Positions 31,794 to 39,199 of a stretch of 64,000 nucleotides of DNA are shown here, piece after piece. The notes under the pieces are model-generated. The model saw only the letters and a list, made by a program, of their open reading frames with translations. It was not told the origin of the DNA and made no database searches. How positions within the stretch are numbered: the first letter of the stretch is position 1; each line of letters opens with the position of its first letter. Source of the DNA: Rhizocola hellebori (GTDB lineage: Bacteria > Actinomycetota > Actinomycetes > Mycobacteriales > Micromonosporaceae); the NCBI RefSeq assembly GCF_016862955.1, contig NZ_BONY01000016.1, forward strand, positions 96,441-160,440, written 5' to 3'. The position numbers and the translations under genes are program-made.

Positions 31794-33179
31794 TCACGGC
31801 AAAGCCTCTGCGCGCACGCCGGAAGTGACGCGCCGCACCACCCTGAAGACCACGAACCCGAGCAGGACGGTGGCCGCGGCGGTGACCAGCTGCAGCCACC
31901 CCGGCGCCGGCCCGCGCTGGGGCACCTCGGCCGGTTTGATGGTCATCGAGCCGAGGAGTTCGGTGGCGACCTGGACTTTGGAGAAGCCGCATCGTTGCGT
32001 CCAAAGCTCGCAGGTGTGCGGTTTTTCGAAGGCGCTCAACGCTTTCACCTCACCGGTGTCGAGCGAGAACTCCCGTATCTGCCCTGTCCGCTGATCGAGG
32101 GTCAGCACACTGGCCGGGGTGCGCCAGCCCAGCATGTCGCCTGCCTGAATAGGGTCGGGCGCGAGCCGGCCCGCCCCGGTGGCGTCGACGAAGGTGAGTT
32201 TGCCGTAGGTATCGGCCCACTCCTGCGTCATCGGTTGCAGCGCCTGGGTTCCGTTGTCGCGCCAGGCGATCAGGGCTAGCCAGCGCCCATCCGGCGACCA
32301 GGCGACCCCGGGCTGGATGCCCAGTCCCGGCTCGGGCGGGTGGATCCCGAACTGGCGACGTTTGCCGTCGGGAAGGTTCAGCACCCAGATCTGGTCGCGC
32401 ACCTGGACAGCGAGCTGGTCGCCGCCCGGCCCGAAGGAGGCGGCCGCGGCGGGCACCACCTCCGGGAAGGTGGTGCTGCGGCCGGTCGGCAGGTCGAGGA
32501 TGCTCAGCACGCCGCCGCCGCGCAGGGCCAGCTCGAGCGCGTTGGAGGGCTCATCAGAACTCCACGGGAGCTGGCTGAAAGCCACCGACTTCCCGTCGGG
32601 CGACCAGGCGTGCAGCATGACACCGGCCGGTTGCGGCAACGGGAGCTGCCGCGACTCGCCGGTGGTTAGGTCGAGGAGGGTGAAAGCGTTGGTAGCGCGG
32701 AGTTCCTCGGCCATGAGCACCGAGTTGCCATCGGGGGAGAGCAACGCCTGCCGGTTGACCGGGCCGCGCGGGCCTTTCATCGCCTCCACCTTGCGGTAGC
32801 TGGAGCCATCGGTGTGCAGGGTTAGCGCCTGCGCCGTGGTGAAGGTCTCCCAGCTGCCCGAGTTGAACAGCATGAGCGCCTGCCCGGCCGGATGCTTCGC
32901 GACATCGGCGGTCAGCACGTCGTACCCGGCAATCTGTTCGGGAAGCACGATCGAGGCGCCGGGTGCGCCTCCGCCGCCGGACGGGATCTGTCCGGGTAGG
33001 ACAAACCCCGCGACGCCAAGCAGGGTCAGGATCGCCAATGAGGTCACGGTTTGGGTGAACCGGTGGCGGCGGGCCTTGGCGCGGGCCAGCACCAGGGTCT
33101 GTTCGAGGTGGCGCGGCGGGAAGGGCGGCTCCGGCTGGTCCAGCTCGTGCAACATCGTGGTCAGCTCGTAGTCGGTCAT
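31794..33179 (-). CDS. membrane-anchored propeller protein, likely anti-sigma partner
   Basis: A 461-residue protein. A cytoplasmic N-terminus of about 42 residues (TDYELTTMLHELDQPEPPFP) is followed by a transmembrane helix (about 43-65) and a large extracytoplasmic region with TolB/WD40-like repeats (LSPDGNSVL, WSPDGKSVAF, WSPDGRWLAL). It ends with a second helix (WLQLVTAAATVLLGFVVF) and a basic tail. It overlaps the ECF sigma gene by four bases, the usual layout of a sigma factor with its membrane regulator. Role as anti-sigma factor is inferred from context; no ZAS zinc motif is visible. Confidence 0.7.
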   Translation of the reverse strand: MTDYELTTMLHELDQPEPPFPPRHLEQTLVLARAKARRHRFTQTVTSLAILTLLGVAGFVLPGQIPSGGGGAPGASIVLPEQIAGYDVLTADVAKHPAGQALMLFNSGSWETFTTAQALTLHTDGSSYRKVEAMKGPRGPVNRQALLSPDGNSVLMAEELRATNAFTLLDLTTGESRQLPLPQPAGVMLHAWSPDGKSVAFSQLPWSSDEPSNALELALRGGGVLSILDLPTGRSTTFPEVVPAAAASFGPGGDQLAVQVRDQIWVLNLPDGKRRQFGIHPPEPGLGIQPGVAWSPDGRWLALIAWRDNGTQALQPMTQEWADTYGKLTFVDATGAGRLAPDPIQAGDMLGWRTPASVLTLDQRTGQIREFSLDTGEVKALSAFEKPHTCELWTQRCGFSKVQVATELLGSMTIKPAEVPQRGPAPGWLQLVTAAATVLLGFVVFRVVRRVTSGVRAEALP

Positions 33180-33688
33180 TTCACTTCCAGCCTCTCGCTG
33201 ACATAGTTGGGCAGCAGCCGCCGCAACGCGGCTATCGCGTAGGAGGTCTGGCTCTTGACCGTGCCGGGGGAGCAGCCCAGCGCCGAGGCGGTCTCGTTCA
33301 CGTCGAGCCCCTCCCAGTAGCGCAGCACGATCACGGCGCGCTGGCCCGCGGACAGCCTGTTCAGAGCCGCGCGCAGGTCCAGCCCTTCATGCGCGGCGGC
33401 CACGCCCGGCTCGGGCGGCGCGGAGATCTCGGGCCTGGGCCGGACTTTGCGCGCCCACCAGCGCCGCTGCTCCTCGAGGTAGACGTTGACCAGGATCTTG
33501 CGGACGTACGGGTCCAGCGACTCCGCGGCCGCTGCCTGACGCCAATGCCGGTAGAGCAGGATGAGCGCGCTTTGCACCAGGTCATGGGCGTGGTGCCAGT
33601 CCCCGCAGAGGCGGAACGCGGTCCGTCGCAGGGCGATGATGCGGCTTTGCACGTACTGGATGTAGTCGCGCTCGTCATCAGCTCGCAC
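33176..33688 (-). CDS. ECF sigma factor, SigE-like actinobacterial family
   Basis: A 170-residue sigma-70 family factor. Region 2 is visible in DYIQYVQSRIIALRRTAFRL and HDLVQSALILLYRHWRQ, and region 4 in RAVIVLRYWEGLDVNETASA with the helix-turn-helix LGCSPGTVKSQTS. Size and W/H-rich linker match the SigE-type ECF group of actinobacteria. The GTG start is at the edge of an inverted repeat (CACCTGA to TCAGGTG, 33688-33713) that may hold its promoter or operator. It is coupled to the membrane propeller protein by a four-base overlap. Confidence 0.88.
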   Translation of the reverse strand: MRADDERDYIQYVQSRIIALRRTAFRLCGDWHHAHDLVQSALILLYRHWRQAAAAESLDPYVRKILVNVYLEEQRRWWARKVRPRPEISAPPEPGVAAAHEGLDLRAALNRLSAGQRAVIVLRYWEGLDVNETASALGCSPGTVKSQTSYAIAALRRLLPNYVSERLEVK

Positions 33689-33713
33689 ACCTGAAGGATG
33701 GGGGCTCAGGTGC
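33688..33713. promoter_or_regulatory. inverted repeat at the sigma-factor start
   Basis: CACCTGA and TCAGGTG are perfect 7-base complements separated by about a dozen bases. They lie immediately upstream of, and touching, the sigma start codon. This is an operator or 5' hairpin candidate. Confidence 0.4.
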
Positions 33714-33741
33714 GCTCGGTTGTGCCGGGGTGGGTAATCGC

Positions 33742-33771
33742 TTGTCGATCTGTGGGTGAGGTGACTAACGT
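33742..33771 (+). promoter_or_regulatory. promoter of the structured RNA / micro-ORF
   Basis: TTGTCG (33742-33747) and TAACGT (33766-33771) are spaced 18 bases and would start RNA near 33778, nine bases before the extended ribosome site. This fit is by eye. Confidence 0.4.
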
Positions 33772-33786
33772 TCCCTGTACACGGCG

Positions 33787-33800
33787 AAAGGAGGTGATCC
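33787..33800 (+). promoter_or_regulatory. 14-base perfect Shine-Dalgarno
   Basis: AAAGGAGGTGATCC is the exact complement of the canonical 16S rRNA 3' end (GGATCACCTCCTTT). Normal genes here show four to seven matching bases. It lies five bases before a TTG that starts a 12-codon ORF. Confidence 0.7.
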
Positions 33801-33804
33801 TAAG

Positions 33805-33843
33805 TTGGATAGCAACGGGACTCATGAGGTGGCTGTTCGTTAG
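33805..33843 (+). CDS. 12-codon micro-ORF with extended ribosome site
   Basis: TTG start, peptide MDSNGTHEVAVR, then TAG. The ribosome site upstream matches 14 bases of the 16S tail, far more than needed for ordinary initiation. The ORF lies at the 5' end of a strongly structured RNA region, which suggests a leader peptide or ribosome-stalling ORF. Alternatively the site may serve to bind or hold 30S subunits. I do not recognise the peptide. Conservation of the peptide rather than only the RNA would settle which. Confidence 0.45.
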   Translation: MDSNGTHEVAVR

Positions 33844-34070
33844 CCGCTGTCCTTGACAGAAAGCCTGGTCGAGAACCGTGTGAAGCGGTTGGCGACTCAA
33901 CAGCTACCAAGAACCCACGTGGCAGTTTCGGCCCTTGTCCAGCCGACCCGGGAATCCGGAGCCGCGTGGGTTCTCTATTTCCTTCGCACCTTCGCAGGGG
34001 TATCCCTAACTTTCGTCAGGGGTGACTGCTGACCTGCGACAGAGGTGGGAGTACCCCCTGGCCCGGAAGA

Positions 34071-34164
34071 CTGGAGGGCAGACAGCGGGAAACAAATTCC
34101 CGTCATCTTCTGCCCGGTCCTCCAGCGTTGTGGGGTTGGGCAGAACCTTGCAAAGGAGCAAGTT
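34071..34164 (+). promoter_or_regulatory. 5' leader with competing hairpins and looped ribosome site
   Basis: CTGGAGG (34071-34077) pairs with CCTCCAG (34119-34125). Inside, GCAGA pairs with TCTGC (34109-34113) and CGGGAA (34086-34091) with TTCCCG (34097-34102). TTCTGCCC (34108-34115) can pair instead with GGGCAGAA (34138-34145). Finally CTTGC-AAAGGA-GCAAG (34147-34162) puts the ribosome site of the next gene in a hairpin loop. Mutually exclusive pairings next to a masked ribosome site are the form of a cis-regulatory RNA. Ligand or trigger is unknown. Confidence 0.5.
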
Positions 34165-34752
34165 TTGCTTAAGTACACCCGAGCCGCCATCGTGACCGCC
34201 ATCGCCGCAGCCACCGTGACTTTCGGAGTACAGCTAGCCCACTCCGCACCCGCGCATGCTGCTTCAATTCCCACCGTGCCGTGCGCCGCGCAGGGCGTGA
34301 CCGACGCCGACAAGAACATTGCCAAGGACGTGACGCCCAAGCTCAACGGCGACCACCTCGGCAAGGTCGACGGCTACCAGGTCTCCTGTGCCCGCGCCGT
34401 CGTCGACCAGGTCAAGGCCCGCGGCATGGACGAGAAGGCCGCCAAGATCGCCGTGGCCACCACCATCGTGGAAACGAACCTGCACAACTACAACAAGGCC
34501 GTTGACTACGACAGCCTGGGCCTGTTCCAGCAGCGCCCGTCCTCGGGCTGGGGTAAGCCCACCGAGCTGGTCAACCCGGCCTACGCCACCGACGCGTTCC
34601 TCGACCGGATGGTCGAGCTGCACCCCCACGACAGCTGGAAGACCAAGAACGCCGGCGATGTGGCCCAAAAGGTTCAGGTGTCCGCTTTCCCCGACCGGTA
34701 CGCCACCCAGATGGATGACGCGACCACCCTGGTTTCCGCCCTCTGGAAGTAA
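34165..34752 (+). CDS. secreted lysozyme-like (transglycosylase-type) protein
   Basis: A 195-residue exported protein. The Sec signal (LKYTRAAIVTAIAAATVTFG) ends near AHAA, residue 32-34. The mature part has two Cys, then AVATTIVETNLHNY with a catalytic-type Glu, and SLGLFQQRPSSGWGKP, the signature of a lysozyme-like domain seen in many actinobacterial cell-wall proteins. It probably binds or cleaves peptidoglycan. The TTG start follows AAAGGAG by six bases, and that site sits in a hairpin loop. The 0.47-kb structured region upstream and a strong terminator downstream make it a single-gene unit. Confidence 0.8.
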   Translation: MLKYTRAAIVTAIAAATVTFGVQLAHSAPAHAASIPTVPCAAQGVTDADKNIAKDVTPKLNGDHLGKVDGYQVSCARAVVDQVKARGMDEKAAKIAVATTIVETNLHNYNKAVDYDSLGLFQQRPSSGWGKPTELVNPAYATDAFLDRMVELHPHDSWKTKNAGDVAQKVQVSAFPDRYATQMDDATTLVSALWK

Positions 34753-34775
34753 GCCAAACCCACCCCCCGAAAAAG

Positions 34776-34807
34776 GGCCACGGACGGCAGAGATGCCGTC
34801 CGTGGCC
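34776..34807 (+). terminator. intrinsic terminator of the lysozyme-like gene
   Basis: GGCCACGGACGGCA, loop GAGA, TGCCGTCCGTGGCC: a perfect 14-bp stem with a tetraloop, followed by TATTTTGTT. This is the clearest factor-independent terminator in the window. Confidence 0.93.
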
Positions 34808-34814
34808 TATTTTG

Positions 34815-34833
34815 TTAGGGTAGCCTAACTTGA
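34815..34833. promoter_or_regulatory. IdeR/DtxR-type iron box upstream of sufR
   Basis: The 19 bases from TTAGGGTAGCC to AACTTGA match 16 of 19 positions of the iron-box consensus TTAGGTTAGSCTAACCTAA. The core GTTAGG-GTAG-CCTAAC is a perfect inverted repeat. It lies between the terminator and sufR, about 65 bases before the start. Suggests iron-dependent control of Fe-S assembly. Confidence 0.6.
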
Positions 34834-34860
34834 GGTGGGCTGGATCACCGGCGAGGTGGT

Positions 34861-34890
34861 TTGCCCTGCCGTCCGGAATTAAGTCACACT
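34861..34890 (+). promoter_or_regulatory. probable suf operon promoter
   Basis: TTGCCC (34861-34866) and CACACT (34885-34890) are spaced 18 bases. CACACT ends six bases before the GTG of sufR, as in the leaderless starts here. The hexamer overlaps the putative SufR operator, fitting autorepression. Confidence 0.4.
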
Positions 34891-34900
34891 GGTGTAGTGA
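34884..34900. promoter_or_regulatory. candidate SufR operator over the sufR start
   Basis: TCACACT-GGTGT-AGTGA is an inverted repeat around the sufR GTG. It matches 9 of 10 bases of ACACT-N5-TGTGA, the palindrome I recall for mycobacterial SufR. Binding here would block both the -10 and the start codon. Confidence 0.5.
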
Positions 34901-35583
34901 AAAAGAGCGCCGTGCTGCACGAGGCGCCCGATCTGCGCACCAGGGATCGGGTCATCGCCTTGCTGTCTCAGGGCGCCGCCACTGCCAGCGAGCTGGGCAC
35001 CCATCTCGGGCTCAGCCCCGCGGCGATCCGGCGTCACCTCGACGCCATGCTCGCTGAAGGCATGGTCACCGAGCGGGAGCGCCGCCAGCGCGGTCCGCGA
35101 GGGCGAGGACGCCCGGCCAAGATCTATGTGCTGACCGACGCGGCTCGTGACGGCTTCGGCAAGCACACCTACGACGACCTCGCCGCGACCGCACTGCGCT
35201 GGATAGCCGGCCAGGGTGGGGCCAACGCGGTCGCAGCCTTCGCCGCGGCGCAGGTCGCCGAGCTGGAGGAGCGGTGCGAAGCCGCGATGCGCGACGCGGG
35301 TGACGATCCTCTCGCTCGGGCAGAGGCGCTGGCCAGCGCCCTGACCGCGGAAGGTTACGCTGCCAGCGCGTCGACGATCGCCTCAGGCGGCCAGCTCTGC
35401 CAGCACCATTGCCCGGTGGCACATGTCGCCGCCGAGTTCCCGCAGCTTTGTGAGGCCGAGACCCAGGTGATTTCGCGCCTGGTCGGCACCCACGTGCAAC
35501 GTCTCGCAACGATCGCCCATGGAGACGGGGTGTGCACAACGCACATCCCAGGTCTGCCGATAGTGAGGAAAAGCAATGACTGA
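34897..35583 (+). CDS. sufR: SufR iron-sulfur-sensing repressor
   Basis: A 228-residue winged-helix regulator. The helix-turn-helix is in [20 protein letters not shown] (about 29-48), with the wing [14 protein letters not shown] following. The C-terminal half carries C168, C172, C185 and C213, of which the CxxxCx12C set plus one more should hold a [4Fe-4S] cluster. With cluster bound the family represses the suf operon. The GTG start gives [18 protein letters not shown]. It is first in the operon and overlaps sufB by eight bases. IdeR-like and SufR-like boxes lie upstream. Confidence 0.92.
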   Translation: MKKSAVLHEAPDLRTRDRVIALLSQGAATASELGTHLGLSPAAIRRHLDAMLAEGMVTERERRQRGPRGRGRPAKIYVLTDAARDGFGKHTYDDLAATALRWIAGQGGANAVAAFAAAQVAELEERCEAAMRDAGDDPLARAEALASALTAEGYAASASTIASGGQLCQHHCPVAHVAAEFPQLCEAETQVISRLVGTHVQRLATIAHGDGVCTTHIPGLPIVRKSND

Positions 35584-36988
35584 GACAGCTCAGGACCAGC
35601 TTGCCGGGCTTGGCACCTACGAGTACGGCTGGGCCGACTCGGACGTCGCAGGCGCGGCCGCCCAGCGCGGTCTCTCTGAAGCGGTCGTGCGGGATATCTC
35701 CGCGAAGAAGAGCGAACCCGAGTGGATGCTCGATCTACGGCTCAAGGGCCTGCGGCTGTTCGGCCGTAAGCCCATGCCGTCGTGGGGCGCCGACCTGTCC
35801 GGCATCCACTTCGACAACATCAAGTACTTCGTCCGCTCGACCGAGAAGCAGGCCGCCTCCTGGGAGGACCTGCCCGCGGACATCAAGAACACCTATGACC
35901 GGCTCGGCATCCCCGAGGCGGAGAAGCAGCGGCTCGTCGCGGGTGTGGCCGCGCAGTACGAGTCCGAGGTGGTCTACCACAAGATCCGCGAGGACCTCGA
36001 GGAGCAGGGTGTCATCTTCCTCGACACCGACACCGCGCTCAAGGAGCACCCGGAGCTCTTCAAGGAGTACTTCGGCACGGTGATCCCGGTGGGCGACAAC
36101 AAGTTCGCCGCGCTCAACACGTCCGTGTGGTCGGGTGGCTCGTTCATCTACGTGCCGCCGGGGGTGAACGTCGAGATCCCGCTGCAGGCCTACTTCCGCA
36201 TCAACACCGAGAACATGGGCCAGTTCGAGCGGACGCTCATCATCGTCGACGAGGGCTCATACGTGCACTACGTCGAGGGCTGCACCGCACCCATATATTC
36301 ATCCGACTCGTTGCACTCCGCGGTGGTCGAAATCATCGTCAAGAAGAACGCGCGCTGCCGGTACACGACGATCCAGAACTGGTCGAACAACGTGTACAAC
36401 CTGGTGACCAAGCGCGCTGTGGCCCACGAGGGTGCCACGATGGAGTGGGTCGACGGCAACATCGGGTCCAAGGTGACCATGAAGTACCCGGCCGTGTACA
36501 TGACCGGTGAGCACGCGAAGGGCGAAGTCCTGAGCGTGGCGATGGCCGGCGAGGGCCAGCACCAGGACGCGGGCGCCAAGATGGTGCACGCCGCGCCGCA
36601 CACCAGCAGCACGATCATCTCGAAGTCGATCGCGCGTGGCGGCGGCCGGACGTCGTACCGGGGTCTGGTCCAGGTTCTTGAGGGCTCGCACCACTCGAAG
36701 TCGACCGTGAAGTGCGACGCGCTTCTGGTGGACACGATTTCGCGCTCGGACACCTACCCCTACGTCGACATCCGCGAGGACGACGTGTCGATGGGGCACG
36801 AGGCGACCGTCTCGAAGATCAGCGACGACCAGCTCTTCTATCTGATGAGCCGTGGTCTGTCCGAGGACGAGGCGATGGCGATGATCGTGCGTGGCTTCAT
36901 CGAGCCGATCGCCAAGGAACTCCCGATGGAATACGCGCTCGAGCTCAACCGCTTGATCGAAATGCAGATGGAAGGCGCAGTCGGCTAA
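35576..36988 (+). CDS. sufB: Fe-S cluster assembly protein SufB
   Basis: A 470-residue scaffold subunit of the SufBCD complex, on which Fe-S clusters are built. Family features include [12 protein letters not shown], the right-handed beta-helix core with [19 protein letters not shown], SVHSxx-type motif [20 protein letters not shown] and [13 protein letters not shown]. The C-terminal [17 protein letters not shown] is typical. It overlaps sufR by eight bases and shares one base with the sufD start. There is no intein, which some actinobacterial SufB proteins carry. Confidence 0.96.
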   Translation: MTETAQDQLAGLGTYEYGWADSDVAGAAAQRGLSEAVVRDISAKKSEPEWMLDLRLKGLRLFGRKPMPSWGADLSGIHFDNIKYFVRSTEKQAASWEDLPADIKNTYDRLGIPEAEKQRLVAGVAAQYESEVVYHKIREDLEEQGVIFLDTDTALKEHPELFKEYFGTVIPVGDNKFAALNTSVWSGGSFIYVPPGVNVEIPLQAYFRINTENMGQFERTLIIVDEGSYVHYVEGCTAPIYSSDSLHSAVVEIIVKKNARCRYTTIQNWSNNVYNLVTKRAVAHEGATMEWVDGNIGSKVTMKYPAVYMTGEHAKGEVLSVAMAGEGQHQDAGAKMVHAAPHTSSTIISKSIARGGGRTSYRGLVQVLEGSHHSKSTVKCDALLVDTISRSDTYPYVDIREDDVSMGHEATVSKISDDQLFYLMSRGLSEDEAMAMIVRGFIEPIAKELPMEYALELNRLIEMQMEGAVG

Positions 36989-38130
36989 TGACCACCGAAG
37001 TTCAGCGGAACGCTGTTCTCAAGGACAGTATTCCGCCGAAGACCAAGTCCCAGGCACTGCGGTCCTTCAACGTCGCCGATTTTCCCGCGCTCCACGGGCG
37101 CGAGGAGGAGTGGCGCTTCACTCCGCTCAAGCGCCTGCGCGGGCTGGCCACGACCACCGAGGACGCGTCGGCGAAGCTGTCGTACGAGTACGACCTGCCC
37201 GCCGGGGTCAAGGTGTCCACTGTGGACAGTGCCGGCCCGGTGCTCACCCCGTTCGACCGGATCAGCGCGCTGGCCTTCGAAAAGGCTTCCGGCGTCACGC
37301 TTATCGAGGTCGACGGAGTGGTGGAGAGCCCCGCCATCATCAACGTGATCGGCGGGGGAGAGGGCCTGGCCTTCGCCCGCACCTTCGTCAAGGTCGGGGT
37401 GCACGCGCAAGCCGTTCTGGTACTTGAGCAGAAGGGCTCGGCGACACTGGCCGACAACGTCGAAGTGGTCGTCGGCGATGGGGCCCAGCTGACCTTTGTC
37501 ACGGTGGCCGACTGGGAGCGCGACGCCGTTCAGGCGCAACACGTCCGGTTCCAGGTGGGTCGCGACGCGCGGGTCGTGCACGTGCACGTTTCCCTGGGCG
37601 GCGACCTGGTCCGGCAGTACACGAGCGTGGACTACACCGGGCGCGGTGGCGACGTCGAGGCGTGGGGCCTTTACTTCGCCGGGGCCGGTCAGCACCTGGA
37701 ACACCGGCTGCTGGTCGACCACTCGGTGCCGGACTGCCGTTCCTACGTGGGCTATCGCGGTGCCTTGCAAGGCGATGACGCGCGCACGGTCTGGGTGGGC
37801 GATGTGCTCATCCGCGCCGAGGCGACCGGGACTGACACCTACGAGATCAACCGGAATCTGGTGCTTTCGGATGGGGCGCAGTCTCATTCGGTACCAAATC
37901 TGGAAATCGAAACGGGAGAAGTCACCGGCGCCGGGCACGCTTCGGCCACCGGCCGTTTCGACGACGAGCATCTGTTCTATCTGATGTCGCGTGGCATCCG
38001 TGAGGACGAGGCGCGAAAGCTTGTGGTGCGAGGGTTTTTCGCCGAGCTGCTCGGCAAGATCCCGGTCGAGGAGCTGCGCGACCGCCTCGGCGTGGCCATC
38101 GAGGCCCGGCTGGCGGAGGCCGGCGCATGA
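36988..38130 (+). CDS. sufD: Fe-S cluster assembly protein SufD
   Basis: A 380-residue paralogue of SufB that completes the SufB-SufC2-SufD complex. The N-terminal helical part (EEEWRFTPLKRLRGL) leads into the beta-helix core with VSLGGDLVRQYTSVDYTGRG and VPDCRSYVGYRGAL. The C-terminal [20 protein letters not shown] mirrors SufB. The ATG shares its A with the sufB stop, so the two are translationally coupled. It overlaps the next ferredoxin gene by four bases. Confidence 0.94.
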   Translation: MTTEVQRNAVLKDSIPPKTKSQALRSFNVADFPALHGREEEWRFTPLKRLRGLATTTEDASAKLSYEYDLPAGVKVSTVDSAGPVLTPFDRISALAFEKASGVTLIEVDGVVESPAIINVIGGGEGLAFARTFVKVGVHAQAVLVLEQKGSATLADNVEVVVGDGAQLTFVTVADWERDAVQAQHVRFQVGRDARVVHVHVSLGGDLVRQYTSVDYTGRGGDVEAWGLYFAGAGQHLEHRLLVDHSVPDCRSYVGYRGALQGDDARTVWVGDVLIRAEATGTDTYEINRNLVLSDGAQSHSVPNLEIETGEVTGAGHASATGRFDDEHLFYLMSRGIREDEARKLVVRGFFAELLGKIPVEELRDRLGVAIEARLAEAGA

Positions 38131-38444
38131 AGCCGGTCGCGCAGGTCGAGGACCTGCCCAAGGGCAAGGCGATGGCGGTCGAGGTCGACGGCGTCTCGGT
38201 CGCGGTGGTGCACACCGCGGAGGACGAGTTCTACGCCATCTATGACCAGTGCTCGCACGCGGCTGTCCCGCTTTCCGACGGCGAAGTTGACGGGTGCACC
38301 TTGGAATGCTGGCTGCACGGCTCGCGTTTCGACCTACGCACCGGCGAGCCGACCGGGCTTCCCGCCATCTACCCGGTCCAAGTTTTCCCAGTGGAAATCC
38401 GTGACGGCGAAATATACGTCGATGTAAATGGAGCTAAGCAATGA
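38127..38444 (+). CDS. Rieske-type ferredoxin of the suf operon
   Basis: A 105-residue soluble Rieske [2Fe-2S] protein of the non-heme-oxygenase ferredoxin type. Cluster ligands are in DQCSHAAVPL and LECWLHGSRFD (CxH and CxxH). It is encoded within the suf operon between sufD and sufC, with four-base overlaps on both sides, as in many actinobacteria. It likely supplies electrons during cluster assembly or is an immediate client of the machinery; which one is not shown by sequence. Confidence 0.92.
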   Translation: MKPVAQVEDLPKGKAMAVEVDGVSVAVVHTAEDEFYAIYDQCSHAAVPLSDGEVDGCTLECWLHGSRFDLRTGEPTGLPAIYPVQVFPVEIRDGEIYVDVNGAKQ

Positions 38445-39199
38445 GTGTCCTTGAAGTTCGCGATCTCCAGGTCTCCGTGAAGCTGCCCGAGGGTCAGCTC
38501 AAGCCGATCCTGTCCGGGGTGAACCTGACCGTCCGCTCAGGCGAGACGCACGCGATCATGGGCCCGAACGGCTCCGGTAAGTCGACGCTGGCGTACTCGA
38601 TCGCGGGCCACCCCAAGTACCAGATCACGGCCGGAACGGTGACCCTCGACGGCGCCGACGTGCTGGCGATGACCGTCGACGAGCGGGCGCGAGCCGGCCT
38701 GTTCCTCGCCATGCAGTACCCGGTCGAGGTTCCAGGCGTTTCCGTGGCCAACTTCCTGCGCACCGCGAAAACTGCCATCGACGGCGAAGCGCCCAAGCTG
38801 CGCACCTGGGGCGGGGAGCTCAAGGGCGCCATGGAAAAGATGGGCATGGACCCGGCCTTCGCCCAGCGCAACGTCAACGAGGGCTTCTCCGGCGGCGAGA
38901 AGAAGCGGCACGAGATCGTGCAGCTTGAGCTGCTCCAGCCGAAGATCGCCATCCTCGACGAGACCGACTCCGGCCTGGACGTCGACGCGCTGCGGGTCGT
39001 CAGCGAGGGCGTCAATCGGGTGCACGCCAACAGCGACATCGGCGTCCTGCTCATCACCCACTACACGCGAATCCTTCGCTACATCAAGCCAGACTTCGTA
39101 CACGTCTTCGTCGGCGGCCGCATCGTCGAAGAGGGCGGCCCGGAGCTCGCCGACAAACTGGAAGCCGAAGGCTACGAAAGGTACGGCGCACTGCGATGA
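38441..39199 (+). CDS. sufC: Fe-S assembly ATPase SufC
   Basis: A 252-residue ABC-type ATPase driving conformational change of SufBCD. Walker A is GPNGSGKST (about 41-49). The signature region is NEGFSGGEKKRHEIVQLELL, with the charged SufC form of the ABC motif. Walker B and the following Asp are in AILDETDSGLDVDALR, and the H-loop is LLITHYTR. It overlaps both neighbours by four bases. Soluble, with no membrane partner. Confidence 0.97.
   Translation: MSVLEVRDLQVSVKLPEGQLKPILSGVNLTVRSGETHAIMGPNGSGKSTLAYSIAGHPKYQITAGTVTLDGADVLAMTVDERARAGLFLAMQYPVEVPGVSVANFLRTAKTAIDGEAPKLRTWGGELKGAMEKMGMDPAFAQRNVNEGFSGGEKKRHEIVQLELLQPKIAILDETDSGLDVDALRVVSEGVNRVHANSDIGVLLITHYTRILRYIKPDFVHVFVGGRIVEEGGPELADKLEAEGYERYGALR

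Larger units (their letters stand above)
33778..33980 (+). ncRNA. candidate structured small RNA ending in a 14-bp hairpin
   Basis: This stretch has its own promoter-like pair and a 12-codon ORF. It ends in a long hairpin: AGAACCCACGTGGC (33910-33923) pairs with GCCGCGTGGGTTCT (33961-33974) over 14 bp with one G-U. Nested in the 37-base loop is TCGGC/GCCGA (33928-33932, 33942-33946). CTATTTCC follows the stem. It could be an independent small transcript, or the 5' half of a long leader for the secreted protein at 34165. I do not match it to an RNA family I know. Confidence 0.45.

Noticed and set aside
33787..33800. Fragment of a 16S rRNA gene on the minus strand
   Set aside because: The match is limited to about 15 bases of the 3' tail and no other rRNA sequence adjoins it; a ribosome-binding site explains it better.
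33778..34164. c-di-AMP (ydaO) riboswitch before the wall-enzyme gene
   Set aside because: Context fits, but the conserved GCTAACCTCGTA-like and GGGTGAA-type blocks are missing, so I do not name it as that class.
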